From positions 17,241,001 through 17,305,000 of the forward strand of contig OX291553.1 of NCBI GenBank assembly GCA_946406115.1: a stretch of DNA of 64,000 nt. The letters run 5' to 3'. This document shows, piece after piece, positions 23,140 through 34,208 of this stretch. The stretch is from Apoda limacodes. Lineage: Eukaryota > Arthropoda > Insecta > Lepidoptera > Limacodidae. The notes under the pieces were generated by a model. That model worked only from the letters and a program-made list of their open reading frames with translations, did not search any database and had not been told where the DNA came from. Made by a program: the position numbers and the translations under genes. Positions within the stretch are counted from its first letter, which is position 1, and each line of letters begins with the position of its first letter.

Positions 23140-23930
23140 TATAGCTTTTTGCCAAATTTCATGATTCTAAGTCAACAAGAAATACTTACCATGTAGGTTT
23201 TTATCTATTCGCAAGTGTCGTTGATATAAATGTGATTTACTTAAAATGGATTTTTTATAGTGATTATGGTCCTAGGTCAACGGAAAGTGCCCAATAGGTT
23301 TTAATTTTTTTGCGAGGGTCAAATATACCGTATTTTTAATTGCGTTTATCTAAAAGTTTGGTTTTTATATTCTGCTAAATAATATACTATAATTTTAAGT
23401 ATTTCATATTAGGCTATGTTCCAAAACCCGCCGAGTAATTATCGCCCGGTAAAGTTAAAAATTAACCCGTTTTGGAACAGGAGTTTGACAGTTAATTTGA
23501 ACACTGACAGGAGAGCATTTTAACCTTTTCTATGGCAGTATAAAGAATTCAACTTCAAATTTCTCTACCTCGGGCGTCCCAAAACCACTTCATTAACTTT
23601 TTCGTTGTAATTTGGAACGCACCCTTAATTTATAGTAAGCTCAATACGATCACGCGTTCTTGAGATAATGGGTTTTGACTGACAGACAAACAAATATATT
23701 TTTATGTGACGTTGACAAATTAACAATTTTTGGAACAATTATTTCCTTTACTTGTGATGGCTCTTGCCAAACTTTATGATTCTAGGTAACGGAAAGTATC
23801 CCATGAGTTTTGATTTATGTGAGACTGTAAAATATGCGGTAAAAATGGCCATATTTGTTAATTGCGTTGACCTAGATGTTTGATCTTTTTATAGCTCCAA
23901 GGGCCCATAGACCTAAGTATTAAATAAACC
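23140..23930 (+). repeat. GGTTCCGTA-family repeat, interrupted
   Basis: Two blocks resemble the interior of the copy at 54331-54779. Here CCAAATTTCATGATTCTAAG, GTCAACGGAAAGTGCCC and TTAATTGCGTTTATCTAAAAG parallel TCAAGATTCTGGG, CACGGGAAGTACCC and TGATTGCGTTGGCTTAGAAG there. The first block stops at 23411, resumes after 23624 with ATTTATAGTAAGCTCAATAC and reaches CACGCGTTCTTGAGATAATG and GACTGACAGACAAAC. A second partial copy follows at 23755-23930. Confidence 0.65.
23412..23624. mobile_element. PIF/Harbinger-like MITE
   Basis: Imperfect inverted ends GGCTATGTTCCAAAA and, reversed, GGGTGCGTTCCAAAT bound 213 bp. TTA flanks both sides (23409-23411 and 23625-23627), the 3-bp duplication expected of PIF/Harbinger elements. 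Removing the element and one TTA rejoins an older GGTTCCGTA-family repeat, which independently supports the borders. It is non-coding. Confidence 0.75.
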
Positions 23931-24019
23931 AGACCTTATACAACTTTTTAAAATACGCAATATACTCTTTTGTTACCCCCTTTAGCGTGGGAAACCCTTT
24001 AGAAAGCATAGGACCGTTA

Positions 24020-24150
24020 GAAATGACGTGCCATGTGTATGTTCAGCAGTGATCAAAATTGGCGGATATACGATGTACGATGTTGCGTACTCAGATTCAA
24101 ACCTAAGTCCTTCAACCCAACAGAAAAACCTACTACCACTGAACGACTTT
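24020..24150 (-). repeat. Possible tRNA-derived SINE
   Basis: On the minus strand GTTCAGTGGTAGTAGG resembles an A box and TTAGGTTTGAATCTGAG a B box at tRNA-like spacing. No poly(A) end or second copy was found, so the call is tentative. Confidence 0.35.
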
Positions 24151-24641
24151 TGTCTCTTGAGACCTTACTCTATAGTAGTAAATTTAATAGTTGTACATGT
24201 CTGATTGTAATTTATATCTGACAAATTACATACAATAAGGCACAGACCAATGTATCGGTGCAATTGTCGGTAACAAGGGGCTTGGCTCGCACATGGTTCA
24301 CACAGCACAGGATCTGGGCTCAATTTGCTGCGAGCACAGTCATGTGTGACGCTCCGCACCCTCATCTGCCGACCGACTGTCGATTTACAAACAAATTTGG
24401 AACAAATGTTTTGTGTCAATAATAGATAATAGATGTAAAAAGTATAACAGTAGAAAAATAAATAAATTAGAAAAATAAATAAAATCGAAAAATAAATAAG
24501 CAATACTTATATTATATATTATAATAGGTAATATGTTTAAAGAAGGCTTATTTTTGTTTTAATCAAAATACAATTGATTAGGCTGTGACATACGTATGGA
24601 CGAACATTGGGAAATTGTAAGTATTCCGTGGTTTCCTATTA

Positions 24642-24667
24642 ATTACGGAACCCTTGGTGCGTGAGCC
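24642..24667 (-). repeat. GGTTCCGTA fragment
   Basis: TTACGGAACCCTTGGTGCGTGAG is, reversed, the start of the GGTTCCGTA family. Only the head is present. Confidence 0.45.
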
Positions 24668-24740
24668 CTTTTGACACTTGACCGGTGTTTATGTTACGGG
24701 ATACCTTTCCCATTTCTTCCGATATGGGTAAAAGGTATGA

Positions 24741-24773
24741 TAGAATGAATGCATGAATGAATGAATGAATGAC
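24741..24773 (+). repeat. GAAT microsatellite
   Basis: Six GAAT-type units occur with one GC interruption. The copy number is low and the tract is not long enough to be remarkable. Confidence 0.85.
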
Positions 24774-25294
24774 ACTTTCTTTGCTAGAAAATTGGTAAAG
24801 TAAGGTCTTAGTTATTTTAGAGAACCATACATGTTGCGTATTGTTAAAACATACAAATTTCTTATAAAAAATCAAGATACAGAATTCTAAAATTGGTGCA
24901 ACATGCATTATTTTTATTAACTTAGAAAAAAGGTTACAACTTAATTTTAAATTATATTATTAAAAATAATATTTCAATAAATGCATACACCACACAACTT
25001 GATTGTAATATAACAATTTGGACATTAATTCCATGACATTATAATTTTAAATATATATGTAAATGTATCTATAACTCTGCTTAAGAAAAAGTATATTGTC
25101 TTACCTCTAGAATAAAATGATTACTGAGCTGACACCACAGTATAAATACATACCATCACTAACATCTAGATTAAAATTTTGCCTTAGTAAATTATTGTTT
25201 TTTGTCCATCAATGATAATTATTATCAATGCCCTGTTGTGGTACAAATCACGCCAAACGATAAATGAAATTTCGACTTGTAATTTTGTTTCCAG

Positions 25295-25498
25295 TCTCGT
25301 AGTGATTGGATCAGAGGTACTTTTCTTGCAGTTCCAGGTGCTCAAATGCCGTATTGTTCTTGCTTATTTTCGTCTCTGACTGTGGGCCAATTCGATTTCA
25401 CGGACCAGGCGCTGCCAACTCCAAATGTCGAGCTATTTTATCTGTCGAAATCGTATTTTACTGTAATCCATGGCTCTCTTGACGTTACTTTGGTTTGA
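25295..25498 (+). other. 67-codon open stretch after an acceptor-like site
   Basis: TTTTGTTTCCAG precedes a frame that stays open from 25295 to a TGA at 25496-25498 and is richer in GC than its surroundings. It would encode SRSDWIRGTFLAVPGAQ and, further on, QFDFTDQALPTPNVELF. I recognise no domain. It could be a terminal exon, part of a transposon or chance. There is no ATG near its start. Confidence 0.2.
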
Positions 25499-25499
25499 T

Positions 25500-26575
25500 T
25501 TTGGGTTACCTAACATGGGTTATGTTGATCTGTAGTTATGGTTTCTAGTTTTGAAATTCACTGTTATTTTGTGTATCTTAACTATATTTATGGTATTATT
25601 GGTATTTACACAGGGTTCTTGCAACCAACAAATACCTGCTTCTACACTAACTCACAGCACACTCACACCCTCACACACACTCAAACAAACATATAACACA
25701 TATATTTATATATATATCTAACATATTTTTATTATTAATGTGTAAATATACATTGGATTGGTACTCTCTTTTTTATATTTTTTTATTTATTCATATATAT
25801 ATATATATATTTCTTCTCTCTTAATTTTCTAATATTGCATCCATTATTTAGGATTATCTTACAATGATTACCCAAAATTGTCAGAACCTGTAACTGTATA
25901 AAGATGGGAAAGACACTGGCTTCAACACAGTTTTAAGTTGCGCAGGAGTCAGGGCAATAACTGTAATAACAACTGATATTTTGTGATTGTAAAGAAATTA
26001 TTGTTATTTCGTACAAAAACACTTTTCCCATTGTACATAAAAGTACTTTGAGGGAATCTAATTAAAATACTGTAAAATATTTTAGGTAAGTTAGTTCAAT
26101 TTTAATTGATATAACTCAAAACAACTACAAACTTTATTACAAGTTTTACCACAGACTTTTGAGCAAACTGATTGTTAAAGCGTTTCAAACTAATTGTAAA
26201 CATATAAAGCATTGTTTAATATGTATCTGGGCACTAATGAAAGAGTGTTGCACGCGGGCTTTCTCCTCAAATTATTCCGGACACGTTAATTCAATATTAG
26301 CATTGAGTTAATACTCGTAGGAGAACTTACAGGTACTTGGTAACGTGACGCATGAGGTCTGGTGACCCCGATTCCTTCACCTTCACCCTGACTATCTAAT
26401 TTAGTTTCCTTACCACCAACATGTGTTTTTATTTTTACAACATCGTACCTATATAATTTTTTTACCATTTTCCTGTGTGTATAGAATAGTAGATAGCATG
26501 ATGAGTTTTTTTTTAGTAGCGGTGTTACTAGCATATTTGCATTATTTGCGATTTTAGTAATCGATAAGAAAAGAT
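25500..26575. other. AT-rich stretch with microsatellites
   Basis: Contains a CA-rich tract at about 25655-25680 and an (AT)n run at 25793-25810. No gene is seen. Confidence 0.5.
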
Positions 26576-26576
26576 T

Positions 26577-26700
26577 TTGTTGGGATTTTCATTAGCCAGA
26601 CTTGTACCTCGATAGCTCAATGGTAGAGCGCTTACACGGAATCTAAGGGTTGCAGGTTCAAGTCCTGGCTCGAGGTTAATCTTTTGACTGCATCTTTGCT
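26577..26700 (+). repeat. tRNA-like repeat, copy 1
   Basis: The core 26606-26677 has a 7-bp acceptor-type pairing (ACCTCGA with TCGAGGT), a D-arm TAGCTCAATGGTAGAGC and a T-arm GCAGGTTCAAGTCCTGG. The anticodon stem has a mismatch, position 33 would be C instead of T, and there is an extra base before the 3' acceptor strand. The upstream TTGGGATTTTCATTAGCCAG is shared with the next copy, so this is a repeat or tRNA pseudogene and not a plain tRNA gene. Confidence 0.7.
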
Positions 26701-26947
26701 AGGACAGTATTTATTTACAATGATGATATAGCGATAGATATGGTTTGTATAATTTATTTTCTTCTAAGACTCTAAGCTTCAAGGAGTCATCGAAGAAAGA
26801 TTATTTCTATTTCTATTTATTTATATTGTATTTCTTAATTCTATGAAGATTTTGTGTGATTGTGAGATTGATGTACTAGAAGTTTATAAGTCACTAGGAG
26901 TTGTATGCAACGTTCGTAACGAGCGTATTTCCAGAGAAAATATGTAG

Positions 26948-27070
26948 TTGGGATTTTCATCAGCCAGAGTTGTGCCTCGATACCTCAATGGTAGAGCGCT
27001 TACACGAAATATAAGGAATGCAGCTTCAAGTCCTGGCTCGAGGAATTTTTTGAATGCATCTTTGGTATGA
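26948..27070 (+). repeat. tRNA-like repeat, copy 2
   Basis: Shares the upstream TTGGGATTTTCATCAGCCAG and the core GCCTCGATACCTCAATGG with copy 1, 370 bases upstream. More positions of the cloverleaf are broken (D-arm GCTC to CCTC, T-arm G to C), so it is older or less constrained. Confidence 0.7.
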
Positions 27071-27835
27071 AAGTATTTTTTTATATTGAAGAAATTGATG
27101 AACATAATCTAAGACTTTTTCTCCACTGCTATTTCCACTAGCTACAACTTAAAATATTTTGCTTGGTATTATTTCTCAAACAATAAAAAACATCTTACGT
27201 TAGAAATATAAGGTAATTAGTTTGTGTCCATAAGCGCACTACAGATGTTACAGTGCAGGGTGTAGGCGGGCCAAGTTCTTAATACACAGGTCGCCTGGTC
27301 GCACCACACAACGTGCCTAATCAGACTATTCATAAAGAAACTGTTGACTGGTTTTAAAATTATTTAGATTTAAACTAAGCACAACACTAACACAACGCAG
27401 TCATTACCTCCAAATTATTATTTAAAGATGACATTGAAGATTTTTAAGTACTTCATTTTTGTTTTGCTTTTATACATGCCTCCATGTGGTTGTGGTTTCA
27501 ATGTGGTTTCATTGAAAGCAGCAATTCACACTGTAATAAATAGCACCATCATTACATAAAATCTTTGTCTCGTCATCATTACATAATAATCTATGAATAC
27601 CAGGCGCAGCAGACGTTATCCTGCCCATTCCATTATTTCCATTAGTAATTACTCGCTCGCAGCGTCACCTATTTATCTCAATGTAATCCAAATTTTGTTT
27701 CTGTATAAATATAATATAATATTATGGCACTAAACTACCCTATTTTAATATAAGGTATTGCAGTCCATACATTAAAAAATATATAACAGAAATTACGCGA
27801 TAACATACAAATTACAAACGCGCAAACGATTATAG
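27071..27835. other. AT-rich non-coding stretch
   Basis: No gene or bounded repeat recognised. Confidence 0.45.
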
Positions 27836-27837
27836 TT

Positions 27838-27892
27838 TAAGTACCTACCTCATATGAGACATTTTTTTAAGTACCTACCTCATATGAGACAT
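27838..27892 (+). repeat. 30-bp direct duplication
   Basis: Two copies of AAGTACCTACCTCATATGAG continue into ACATT with a 30-bp period and a T-rich link. It is a simple local duplication. Confidence 0.9.
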
Positions 27893-28197
27893 TAAAGTGT
27901 AATAGTTTCAAAACAGTCGAGTCGCACGACCCTTAGGATATTTAATACATAAATAATCCGTATAATTTTGTTTTGATTTCCCCAAACAAGTTCGTGTTTC
28001 CCTCGAGGCGTTCCTATCAAATTAACTGAAACCCTTTGTTTCATATTATTTTGATTTCTCTCAACGGTTTCTCTTCTTGTTTAAGAGTTGTTTCTTTCAT
28101 ATTTGTAATTGTTTCAAGTATATTAAAGGTTTTTGATTACTTTATACGAGTATTTGTTTTTAGTCTCATAATAAATAAAGTACCTTGAAGACCAAAC

Positions 28198-28285
28198 TTC
28201 ACTCGTTTTTCTTAAACAACGGCATCTATTGTCAAGTAGCTATAGTGTCGCTTTACAACGCCATATATTGCCAAGCATCGCTTTA
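28198..28285 (-). repeat. Fragment of the Helitron-like family of 15099/46105
   Basis: TTTCTTAAACAACGGCATC, then TATTGTCAAGTAGCTATAGTG matches the corresponding end of the copy at 15099-15395. The rest is missing. Confidence 0.55.
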
Positions 28286-28469
28286 GTGGTGCTTAAGCTT
28301 AAATTCTAGAGTAAATTGTACGAAAGTTGTTCTCGCCTTCCAGACCTGGGCATCTAACTATGAACTAAAACACTAAGACTTTTTCTAAAGTTCTATAGAG
28401 TGGCATATATTTCTTTCAGTCCTGAATTAAAGGGTATCGATTTCTTTTCCATACTTGACGATCCGCCTA

Positions 28470-28520
28470 GGAGTCCAGCTAAATGGCTAATTTCACCAGG
28501 TAGCTGCGACATATACATAA
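28470..28520. repeat. End of TATGTCGCAGC MITE
   Basis: GGCTAATTTCACCAGGTAGC then TGCGACATAT matches the right end of the MITE at 10441-10613. The other end is not present nearby. Confidence 0.6.
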
Positions 28521-28539
28521 GGGGTGTATAAAAGCTAAC

Positions 28540-29760
28540 TAGCGTCGCCACTAGATATTACTAATTTTCTTTTAGAAGAAAGCTAATTTGAAGAAACCAA
28601 ATGTTGAAAATATAAAAGTAGTCATAAATGATATAGATATATCCTACAAACAATACAAAGCGGTCTTAAAATTGCCAATTACAAGTTTTAAATCTTCAAC
28701 ATTTAGATTTTTGTAATTATATTTCTCCGAAGAGAAAAAAAACAACATCTAATGGTGGCCCAAGTTACCTGATAAATTCCCCCAAAGGGATTTTTTTTTG
28801 CTGCGCTTTAAGTTTTAAAAAAAAAACTCCTACGTATGTTTTTTTTTTCTAAAACCGTTATCTGGTCCTAAATTATCACTGAGCTTTTGAACATAGATCG
28901 TAAGATACAAAAACAACCTTATACATATATAAAATTAATAGTTTAGACCTAATTATTCTGAATTATTAAACGCCAGGAGAATATCTTACTTAAGGCGGTT
29001 TTACCAGATATGACACTAAAGCTGAAATGTGTTAATTCCAATTTATTTCGTAAAACACCATACATTTAGCTGTTAGATAGAATTGTAGCTTAAGTGGATT
29101 GTTACTTTCCAACGTGATGCAAGATTTTTATAATTATACTTGGAAAGTCATCGTTTGGGAAGAATATATTATTTTCATTATTTTCGTACTAAACCTGTAC
29201 ATAATAAAATAGCTGAAAGTAATTTACTTAATTTAAACTAAAATAGAAAAAAAATTACAGTAAAAAAAATTAACCGACAATGATTATCCTTTATGTCTGC
29301 TATGTCCTTGCTGGTTGCTTAATAAGAATTGATAAAATGTTAATACCCCTGACTGCAGTAAGGAAGGACACATGTGAAAACATTTATTTAAAATAAGTTT
29401 ATGAATACCCTATTAATTTATATTTCTTATTTTTAAGTTTCGTACTGTAATTTTGTTTTATAAAACAGGACTAACTGAAATAAGGACTAACGGCAGCCAT
29501 ATTTGTTTTAAGGCTCTTCATATCTATTTGTTACAACTTCAAGATTATAACAAAATGTAACTTCACTTTCTTAATTTTTTTTATCTAGACCTTAAAACGC
29601 TAAGAGATATAAAAGAATTTCAAATAGTAAAATACGGACTTTGTCAGGAAAAACAAGCAACACCTAGATAGTAACAATACTCTTAAGAAATTATACAAGC
29701 TGTTATCCAAAGTGTAAGTAGGTATTTCTTGTTCCAATTACATTTATTTGATTGTAATTT
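28540..29760. other. AT-rich non-coding stretch
   Basis: No supported gene. Several A or T runs occur (around 28790-28850), without a clear retroelement attached. Confidence 0.45.
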
Positions 29761-29764
29761 CCAG

Positions 29765-29819
29765 AGACCGTCATGATCGCACCAACGTTCAAGGCGCGCT
29801 CGACGTCGCCAGGTATTAC
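29765..29819 (+). other. Candidate small exon
   Basis: TTTGATTGTAATTTCCAG forms an acceptor, and the GC-rich stretch that follows ends at TATTACC before GTAAGA, a good donor. In the frame beginning one base in, it reads DRHDRTNVQGALDVARYY, without stops. An alternative donor is CAG before GTATTA at 29813. The entering phase fits the phase-2 end of the candidate exon at 2973-3129, a one-in-three coincidence. No family is recognised. Confidence 0.25.
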
Positions 29820-29984
29820 CGTAAGAATTGCCCGAGCATTATTTGCCTTGGTTTGACCTCGTTCTGATGTTTACCTGTCTAACAAATAACATTCATATGC
29901 TTTGTATTTAATATAGGTAGCAATATTTACATACATATGGGTACAAAAGTTCAGATAGAAATGAGAACCTAGCTTTATGTTGTA

Positions 29985-30115
29985 TGGGGAAACCAGTGGC
30001 TAAGTACACATCTACGTCACGATTTGGGGGTAGCCTATTGTATCAACCACTTTAGTCCTTCGTGCTAGGTGGTCAGCTATACGCTTCTAATAAATACAGT
30101 GTAAGATTCTTGAAA
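29985..30115 (-). repeat. Dispersed repeat family A, copy 4 (reverse)
   Basis: On the minus strand it contains GCACGAAGGACTAAAGTGG, then TTGATACAATAGGCTACCCC, the same order as copies 1-3. The ends are not clear. Confidence 0.6.
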
Positions 30116-30129
30116 ATAGGATTGTCAAA

Positions 30130-30715
30130 TTGAACCTATACCTATAGAAGCAAGTTTTCTCTTTAGTTTTGAAATAGTACAGCATTTCACATGTCTAGTA
30201 CACAAATATCAGTTTCATACGTAATGCTTTTGTGACTTTTCTTTATATTAACCTACATGACAAAAATAGCATTTTATCATATAAGTAATTTAATTTTATG
30301 AATAGTGTACACAATATGTTATCTCCGGTGGTATTACGAAAAAGGATGTTATATAAAATGTATTACGCAAATCTTCTTTGCAAGTAATAAATGTTGTACA
30401 TAAAGAATATTTATCTGTACCTATGTAAGAAATAAGGATTAGCCGACAGTGTGTACAGGGATACACGATACACGGCTACGAAACGGTATTATATTCCTTT
30501 TTATTTACTTAATCGGGGATTCAAGTAAGAAAATAGGGCTATTTTTATTTTTTTAAGTCTTATGAAACTGAACATTATGTGTATTTGTGCGTAAAAAAAA
30601 TTATTTAAAAGCGTCATTAACACTTTTTCTTGATAAAGTTGTATAGAAGATTAAGAAGATTACGTAAAGATTAAACAGACCTACCTTTTTGGTACCTATC
30701 TTTTCTGTCATTACA
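30130..30715. other. AT-rich non-coding stretch
   Basis: No gene or bounded repeat recognised. Confidence 0.45.
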
Positions 30716-30718
30716 GCA

Positions 30719-30782
30719 TTACTCCGCTTACTATCAGGCGTTACCGTTTGCTTGTTTGCCACCTTAGTGGTATAAAAAAAAA
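30719..30782 (+). mobile_element. LINE 3' end, Jockey/CR1-like, truncated
   Basis: CGCTTACTATCAGGCGTTACC, then GCTTGTTTGCCACCTTAGTG and TATAAAAAAAAA form the extreme 3' end of the LINE whose larger remnant is at 41960-42900. Severe 5' truncation is the usual outcome of target-primed reverse transcription. Confidence 0.7.
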
Positions 30783-30789
30783 TCTATTA

Positions 30790-31490
30790 TGTTCTTGGCA
30801 GTTTAAACGCAATTTTAGTCCTTAATATTATACATTTTGTACAATGAGACTCAATTACAATACTTATGTCAACAAATTACATTGCTTCATGTTACAACAA
30901 TTTGCTTCCAAAATGTACTACTACGGAAAATCATTTAAGCAAAGCGAAAACCCTATAATAACCTTTTCTTTTAACTTCAATGAAGGTATGTATGTAGTTA
31001 CGCTATTGTTCTCATACCGACTGTGTTTTAAATTATTTCTAATTAATACAAAGCATATGGGTGTACCGTACCGTATTTAAACATAAAAAGAATCTACATT
31101 AAAATATTTTATTAACATATGAACAGTTTAAATCAACCTTCAAACAAATTCGTTCTCCATTTATGATAATAACAGAAAATATTAATATTGCTTATGAATC
31201 CTTGATATTGTATTGTGTTAAGTGTTAGTGATACGTTTTAACATGTATGATTTTTTTCGTGTTTTTCAGTGTGTTTTTTACTAACAATTTAAAATTAGTA
31301 TTTTTAATTAATATCTGGAATGTGTTTTTATTTAACTTAATAATGTTGCAATATAGCTATGCTATTTTCAATACCTAGGTGTACCTAATGGGTATTTATT
31401 TACCTATTGTTTAATTGAACTATTTATTTCTAACCTTGTTGAGAGTGGTGGTCCAAAAATATATGGCCATGTATTTATAGGTTTTCTTAT
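30790..31490. other. AT-rich non-coding stretch
   Basis: A 78-codon frame at 30844-31080 (+) has no motif and AT-driven composition; I do not call it a gene. Nothing else is seen. Confidence 0.45.
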
Positions 31491-31499
31491 TCATAGAGT

Positions 31500-31830
31500 C
31501 TAACTGTTTTCGCTACGTCGTCCGTTTGTCTATTACCACCTATAACGTCGGTCTTGGTCAGTCATTGGACGTATGACGGCCTAGAGGCCCATTTTTCTAG
31601 CTCACCCGTGCTTCGGATGGCATACGTCAAACTGTCGGTCTTGGGTGTGTTGTCATATTACGATAGCCGTTAAGCCAAGTCAGAGGCCTTATGCTTATGG
31701 GTGGCTTGAAAACTCTAACAGTCAAGAGGCCAATAGCTCGACACGTCTGCTACTCCCACTAGGCCCGCGGAGTGGACTTAGCCTACGCCTTAATTCTTAA
31801 CCAAGAAGAGGCACTGTAACCATGCAGAAA
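31500..31830 (+). repeat. Degraded SINE-like repeat
   Basis: GCTCACCCGTGCTTCGGATGG, CGTCAAACTGTCGGTCTTGG and GTTAAGCCAAGTCAGAGGCC follow in the order that I recall from a common lepidopteran SINE, whose consensus has a CGTTAAGCCGTCGGTCCCGG-type block. The copy is diverged and GC-rich relative to its flanks. Confidence 0.6.
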
Positions 31831-32545
31831 GCACGTTCAATTTCTGCGGCATCTTCTTATATTTTGTTTCATCAGAAAAGGGCGATGAATGCCAGAAAGC
31901 TGATTTCTGTAATACTAACGTTGTGTATGTAAATTAACTTAATATTGTTAGACTATGTCATAAACATTACTATTAGATATATTATTTTAATACTTATTAA
32001 GTAATTTATACCATAATAAATTGAATATAAAAAAAATGTATGGAATTTAACGTTTTTACCGTGTTGTAGTCACATTTTTTGAATTATTGCCACAACTTAG
32101 AGTCAATGCACTAGATGATAAGTTATTCTAATTATTGAACTGACTTTTATAACAATCTAATTTTTTTAAATATTAAATTCTTGTGACCCCTACTGCATGG
32201 TTCAGAAGAACACTATTAAAGAGGAAAATTAAATTGAATACCAGGGCCCTCATGGTTAACCGATGGAATGAAAGAAAGTTCGTCTTTTAAATCATAAAAA
32301 GTACGTCATCTACCTACTGTAAAATAATATACATTAGCCAGGCATCTGTTTAATATCGACGCTGCAGTTTGAGTAAGCTTTGAAAAAACAGGAAATAACT
32401 TACATAACTTTCCTGGCAGCTATATTAAATATGTTACATAATAAATTTTGGTTCTAAAAAAGTAAAAAAAAATGTAAACAATTATACTACATGTAGTTTA
32501 TCAAGACCACTCTATGACAATTTTGGAGCTCTATATTAAGTTAAA
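31831..32545. other. AT-rich non-coding stretch
   Basis: No gene or bounded repeat recognised. Confidence 0.45.
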
Positions 32546-32548
32546 TTA

Positions 32549-32672
32549 CAGTGCAACAAACTTTTCTGACTCGATGCATGGTCACTAGTGCTGTGTAAGT
32601 TCACACCATTTAATACGGTGACTGTAGTTCTGATTTCTGACCACCGGGTTAAAGAATTTTGTACCCACAGAC
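32549..32672. mobile_element. Tc1/mariner-like MITE, CAGTGCAAC ends, copy 1
   Basis: Starts CAGTGCAACAAACTTTTCTG right after TA. The right part, read in reverse, gives TTAACCCGGTGGTCAGAAAT and CAGAACTACAGTCACC, which match the half-copy at 34209. The right terminus is degraded. Confidence 0.6.
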
Positions 32673-32748
32673 TAACATCATAGCATTATTATAATAAAAA
32701 CGGTGGTTTATTACAAAAAACAAATGACGGCAAGCTGTGAACAAAAAA

Positions 32749-33193
32749 TCGGCCATGTGCGAGTCGGACTCGCACACGAAGGGTTCCGTACCATTATCTA
32801 TAAATATGAAATGTTTTTTTTATTTATGTTTGAGTTGATTGAATGAAAGGTATTTTCGGTGGAAATTTGCATGGTAATGTACATCATATATTTTTTTTAG
32901 TTTTATCATGCTCTCATTTAGAATTTACAAGGGGGGGGACACGTTTTACCACTTTAGAAGTGTCTCTCGCGCTAAGTTTTAATTATGGGAGACCCCCAAA
33001 ATTTATTGGATTTTTTCTATTTTTGTGTGAAAATCTTAATGCGGTTCACAGAATACATGTACTTACCAAGTTTCAACGGTATAGTTCATATGATTTCGGA
33101 AAAAAGTGCCTGTGACATATGGATGGACAGACAGACAGACATGACGAATCCATGAGGGTTCCGATTTTCGTCATTTGGCTACGGAACCCAAAA
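32749..33193 (+). repeat. GGTTCCGTA-family repeat, full-length
   Basis: It opens CGGCCATGTGCGAGTCGGAC, where GTGCGAGTC and GACTCGCAC form a perfect 9-bp hairpin around one G. It continues AAGGGTTCCGTACC, holds GACAGACAGACAGACATGACG near 33126-33145, and closes GGCTACGGAACCC. The mirrored GGTTCCGTA/TACGGAACC ends suggest a DNA element, though I recall the family as unclassified. The 90-codon frame inside (32843-33115) belongs to the repeat. Confidence 0.8.
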
Positions 33194-33229
33194 AATTACC
33201 ATCTTAGATACAAGGGCGGATGCAGCTTT

Positions 33230-33285
33230 CAAGTCAGGGGGGTCACATAGTAGTGTGGTCTCCCCCCCCCCCCTCCAGATTCGCC
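33230..33285. repeat. G- and C-homopolymer tracts
   Basis: A run of six G is followed about 20 bases later by a run of about thirteen C. The two could pair or form G-rich structures. It may also be a place of assembly error. Confidence 0.6.
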
Positions 33286-33516
33286 TTTGTTTAGATACGT
33301 GCCGCATTACACACCGTAGCTTTTTAAGTTTTTTTTATTGTTCTACTTAAACAATAAAGCATCAATAAATAATTATACTTAGATAACTTGCCTTTGCCTT
33401 TGATAAATAAAATCAAAGATATTAAGTGGATTATTTAAATCAAATTAAAGTTTATTTTTAGAATATTTAACCTTCAAATACAATATTGAGAAATCCCATG
33501 CAATAATAGTACTAGA

Positions 33517-33660
33517 GGTCATGACCAAAATCATGTATCATAGTTTTAAGGCCAAAACTTAATTTCTTAGATTAGCTCATACTGAAGCCAACTTTAGTAA
33601 TCTAAGAATTTCGTAAGTTTTGGCCGTAAAACGATGATATAAGATTTTGTTCGTGGTCTT
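33517..33660. mobile_element. Fold-back MITE
   Basis: The left arm CATAGTTTTAAGGCCAAAAC through TTTCTTAGATTA mirrors the right arm TAATCTAAGAATTTCG through TTTTGGCCGTAAAACGATG, about 60 bp each with mismatches, round a 30-bp centre. The target duplication is unclear. It is non-coding. Confidence 0.7.
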
Positions 33661-34208
33661 GGTTAAAAAACTATTAAAGTAAAGAGAGTATCATATTCCA
33701 CTAATTAAGTTAATTATTAAGTATGTGCCAAGAAAGTTAATTTTTTTCTGTTATTATTTGCAAGTTTTGTTTTATAAGTTCTGTTATCTAGTGCATTGAC
33801 TATAAGTTGTAGCAAAAAGTCAACACATGTGACTACAAAACGGTAAAAACATGAAATTTCATATAAAAAATTAAAAGTTTCACAGCGTCATTATTGTATT
33901 TATTACTTAAGAAGTATATAAAAAATACGTGCACATTGTTAGAACGACAGAAATTAGCTCTCTGGCATATATCACCCTCTTAAGTAAGAATAGTAAATAT
34001 ATTCATAAAGCATTTTATGTGCATTTGGCGGAAGGGTGAACGCGTTAATTTAATTCAGCGTTCTCTAAGCTTTGTTTTAGCTAGCGTTTTTTCCATACGT
34101 GTAAACACAATAATGTAATTTAATATAGTATAATTATTTCCTATTGCTACTCCTATACCTATATATAGTTTTCATTTTGACATTAATTAAAAACGATGTA
34201 CTTATAGT

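Noticed and set aside
24165..24503. 112-codon minus-strand gene
   Set aside because: The start is AT-rich low-complexity sequence and the rest lacks motifs; the frame runs through a GC-rich patch near 24290-24380 without splice or start context.
26606..26677. Functional tRNA gene
   Set aside because: The anticodon stem has a mismatch, the base before the anticodon would be C, there is an extra base before the 3' acceptor strand, and similarity to other copies extends beyond the tRNA-like part.
32843..33115. 90-codon plus-strand gene
   Set aside because: The frame is the interior of a GGTTCCGTA-family repeat and is not shared by its other copies.
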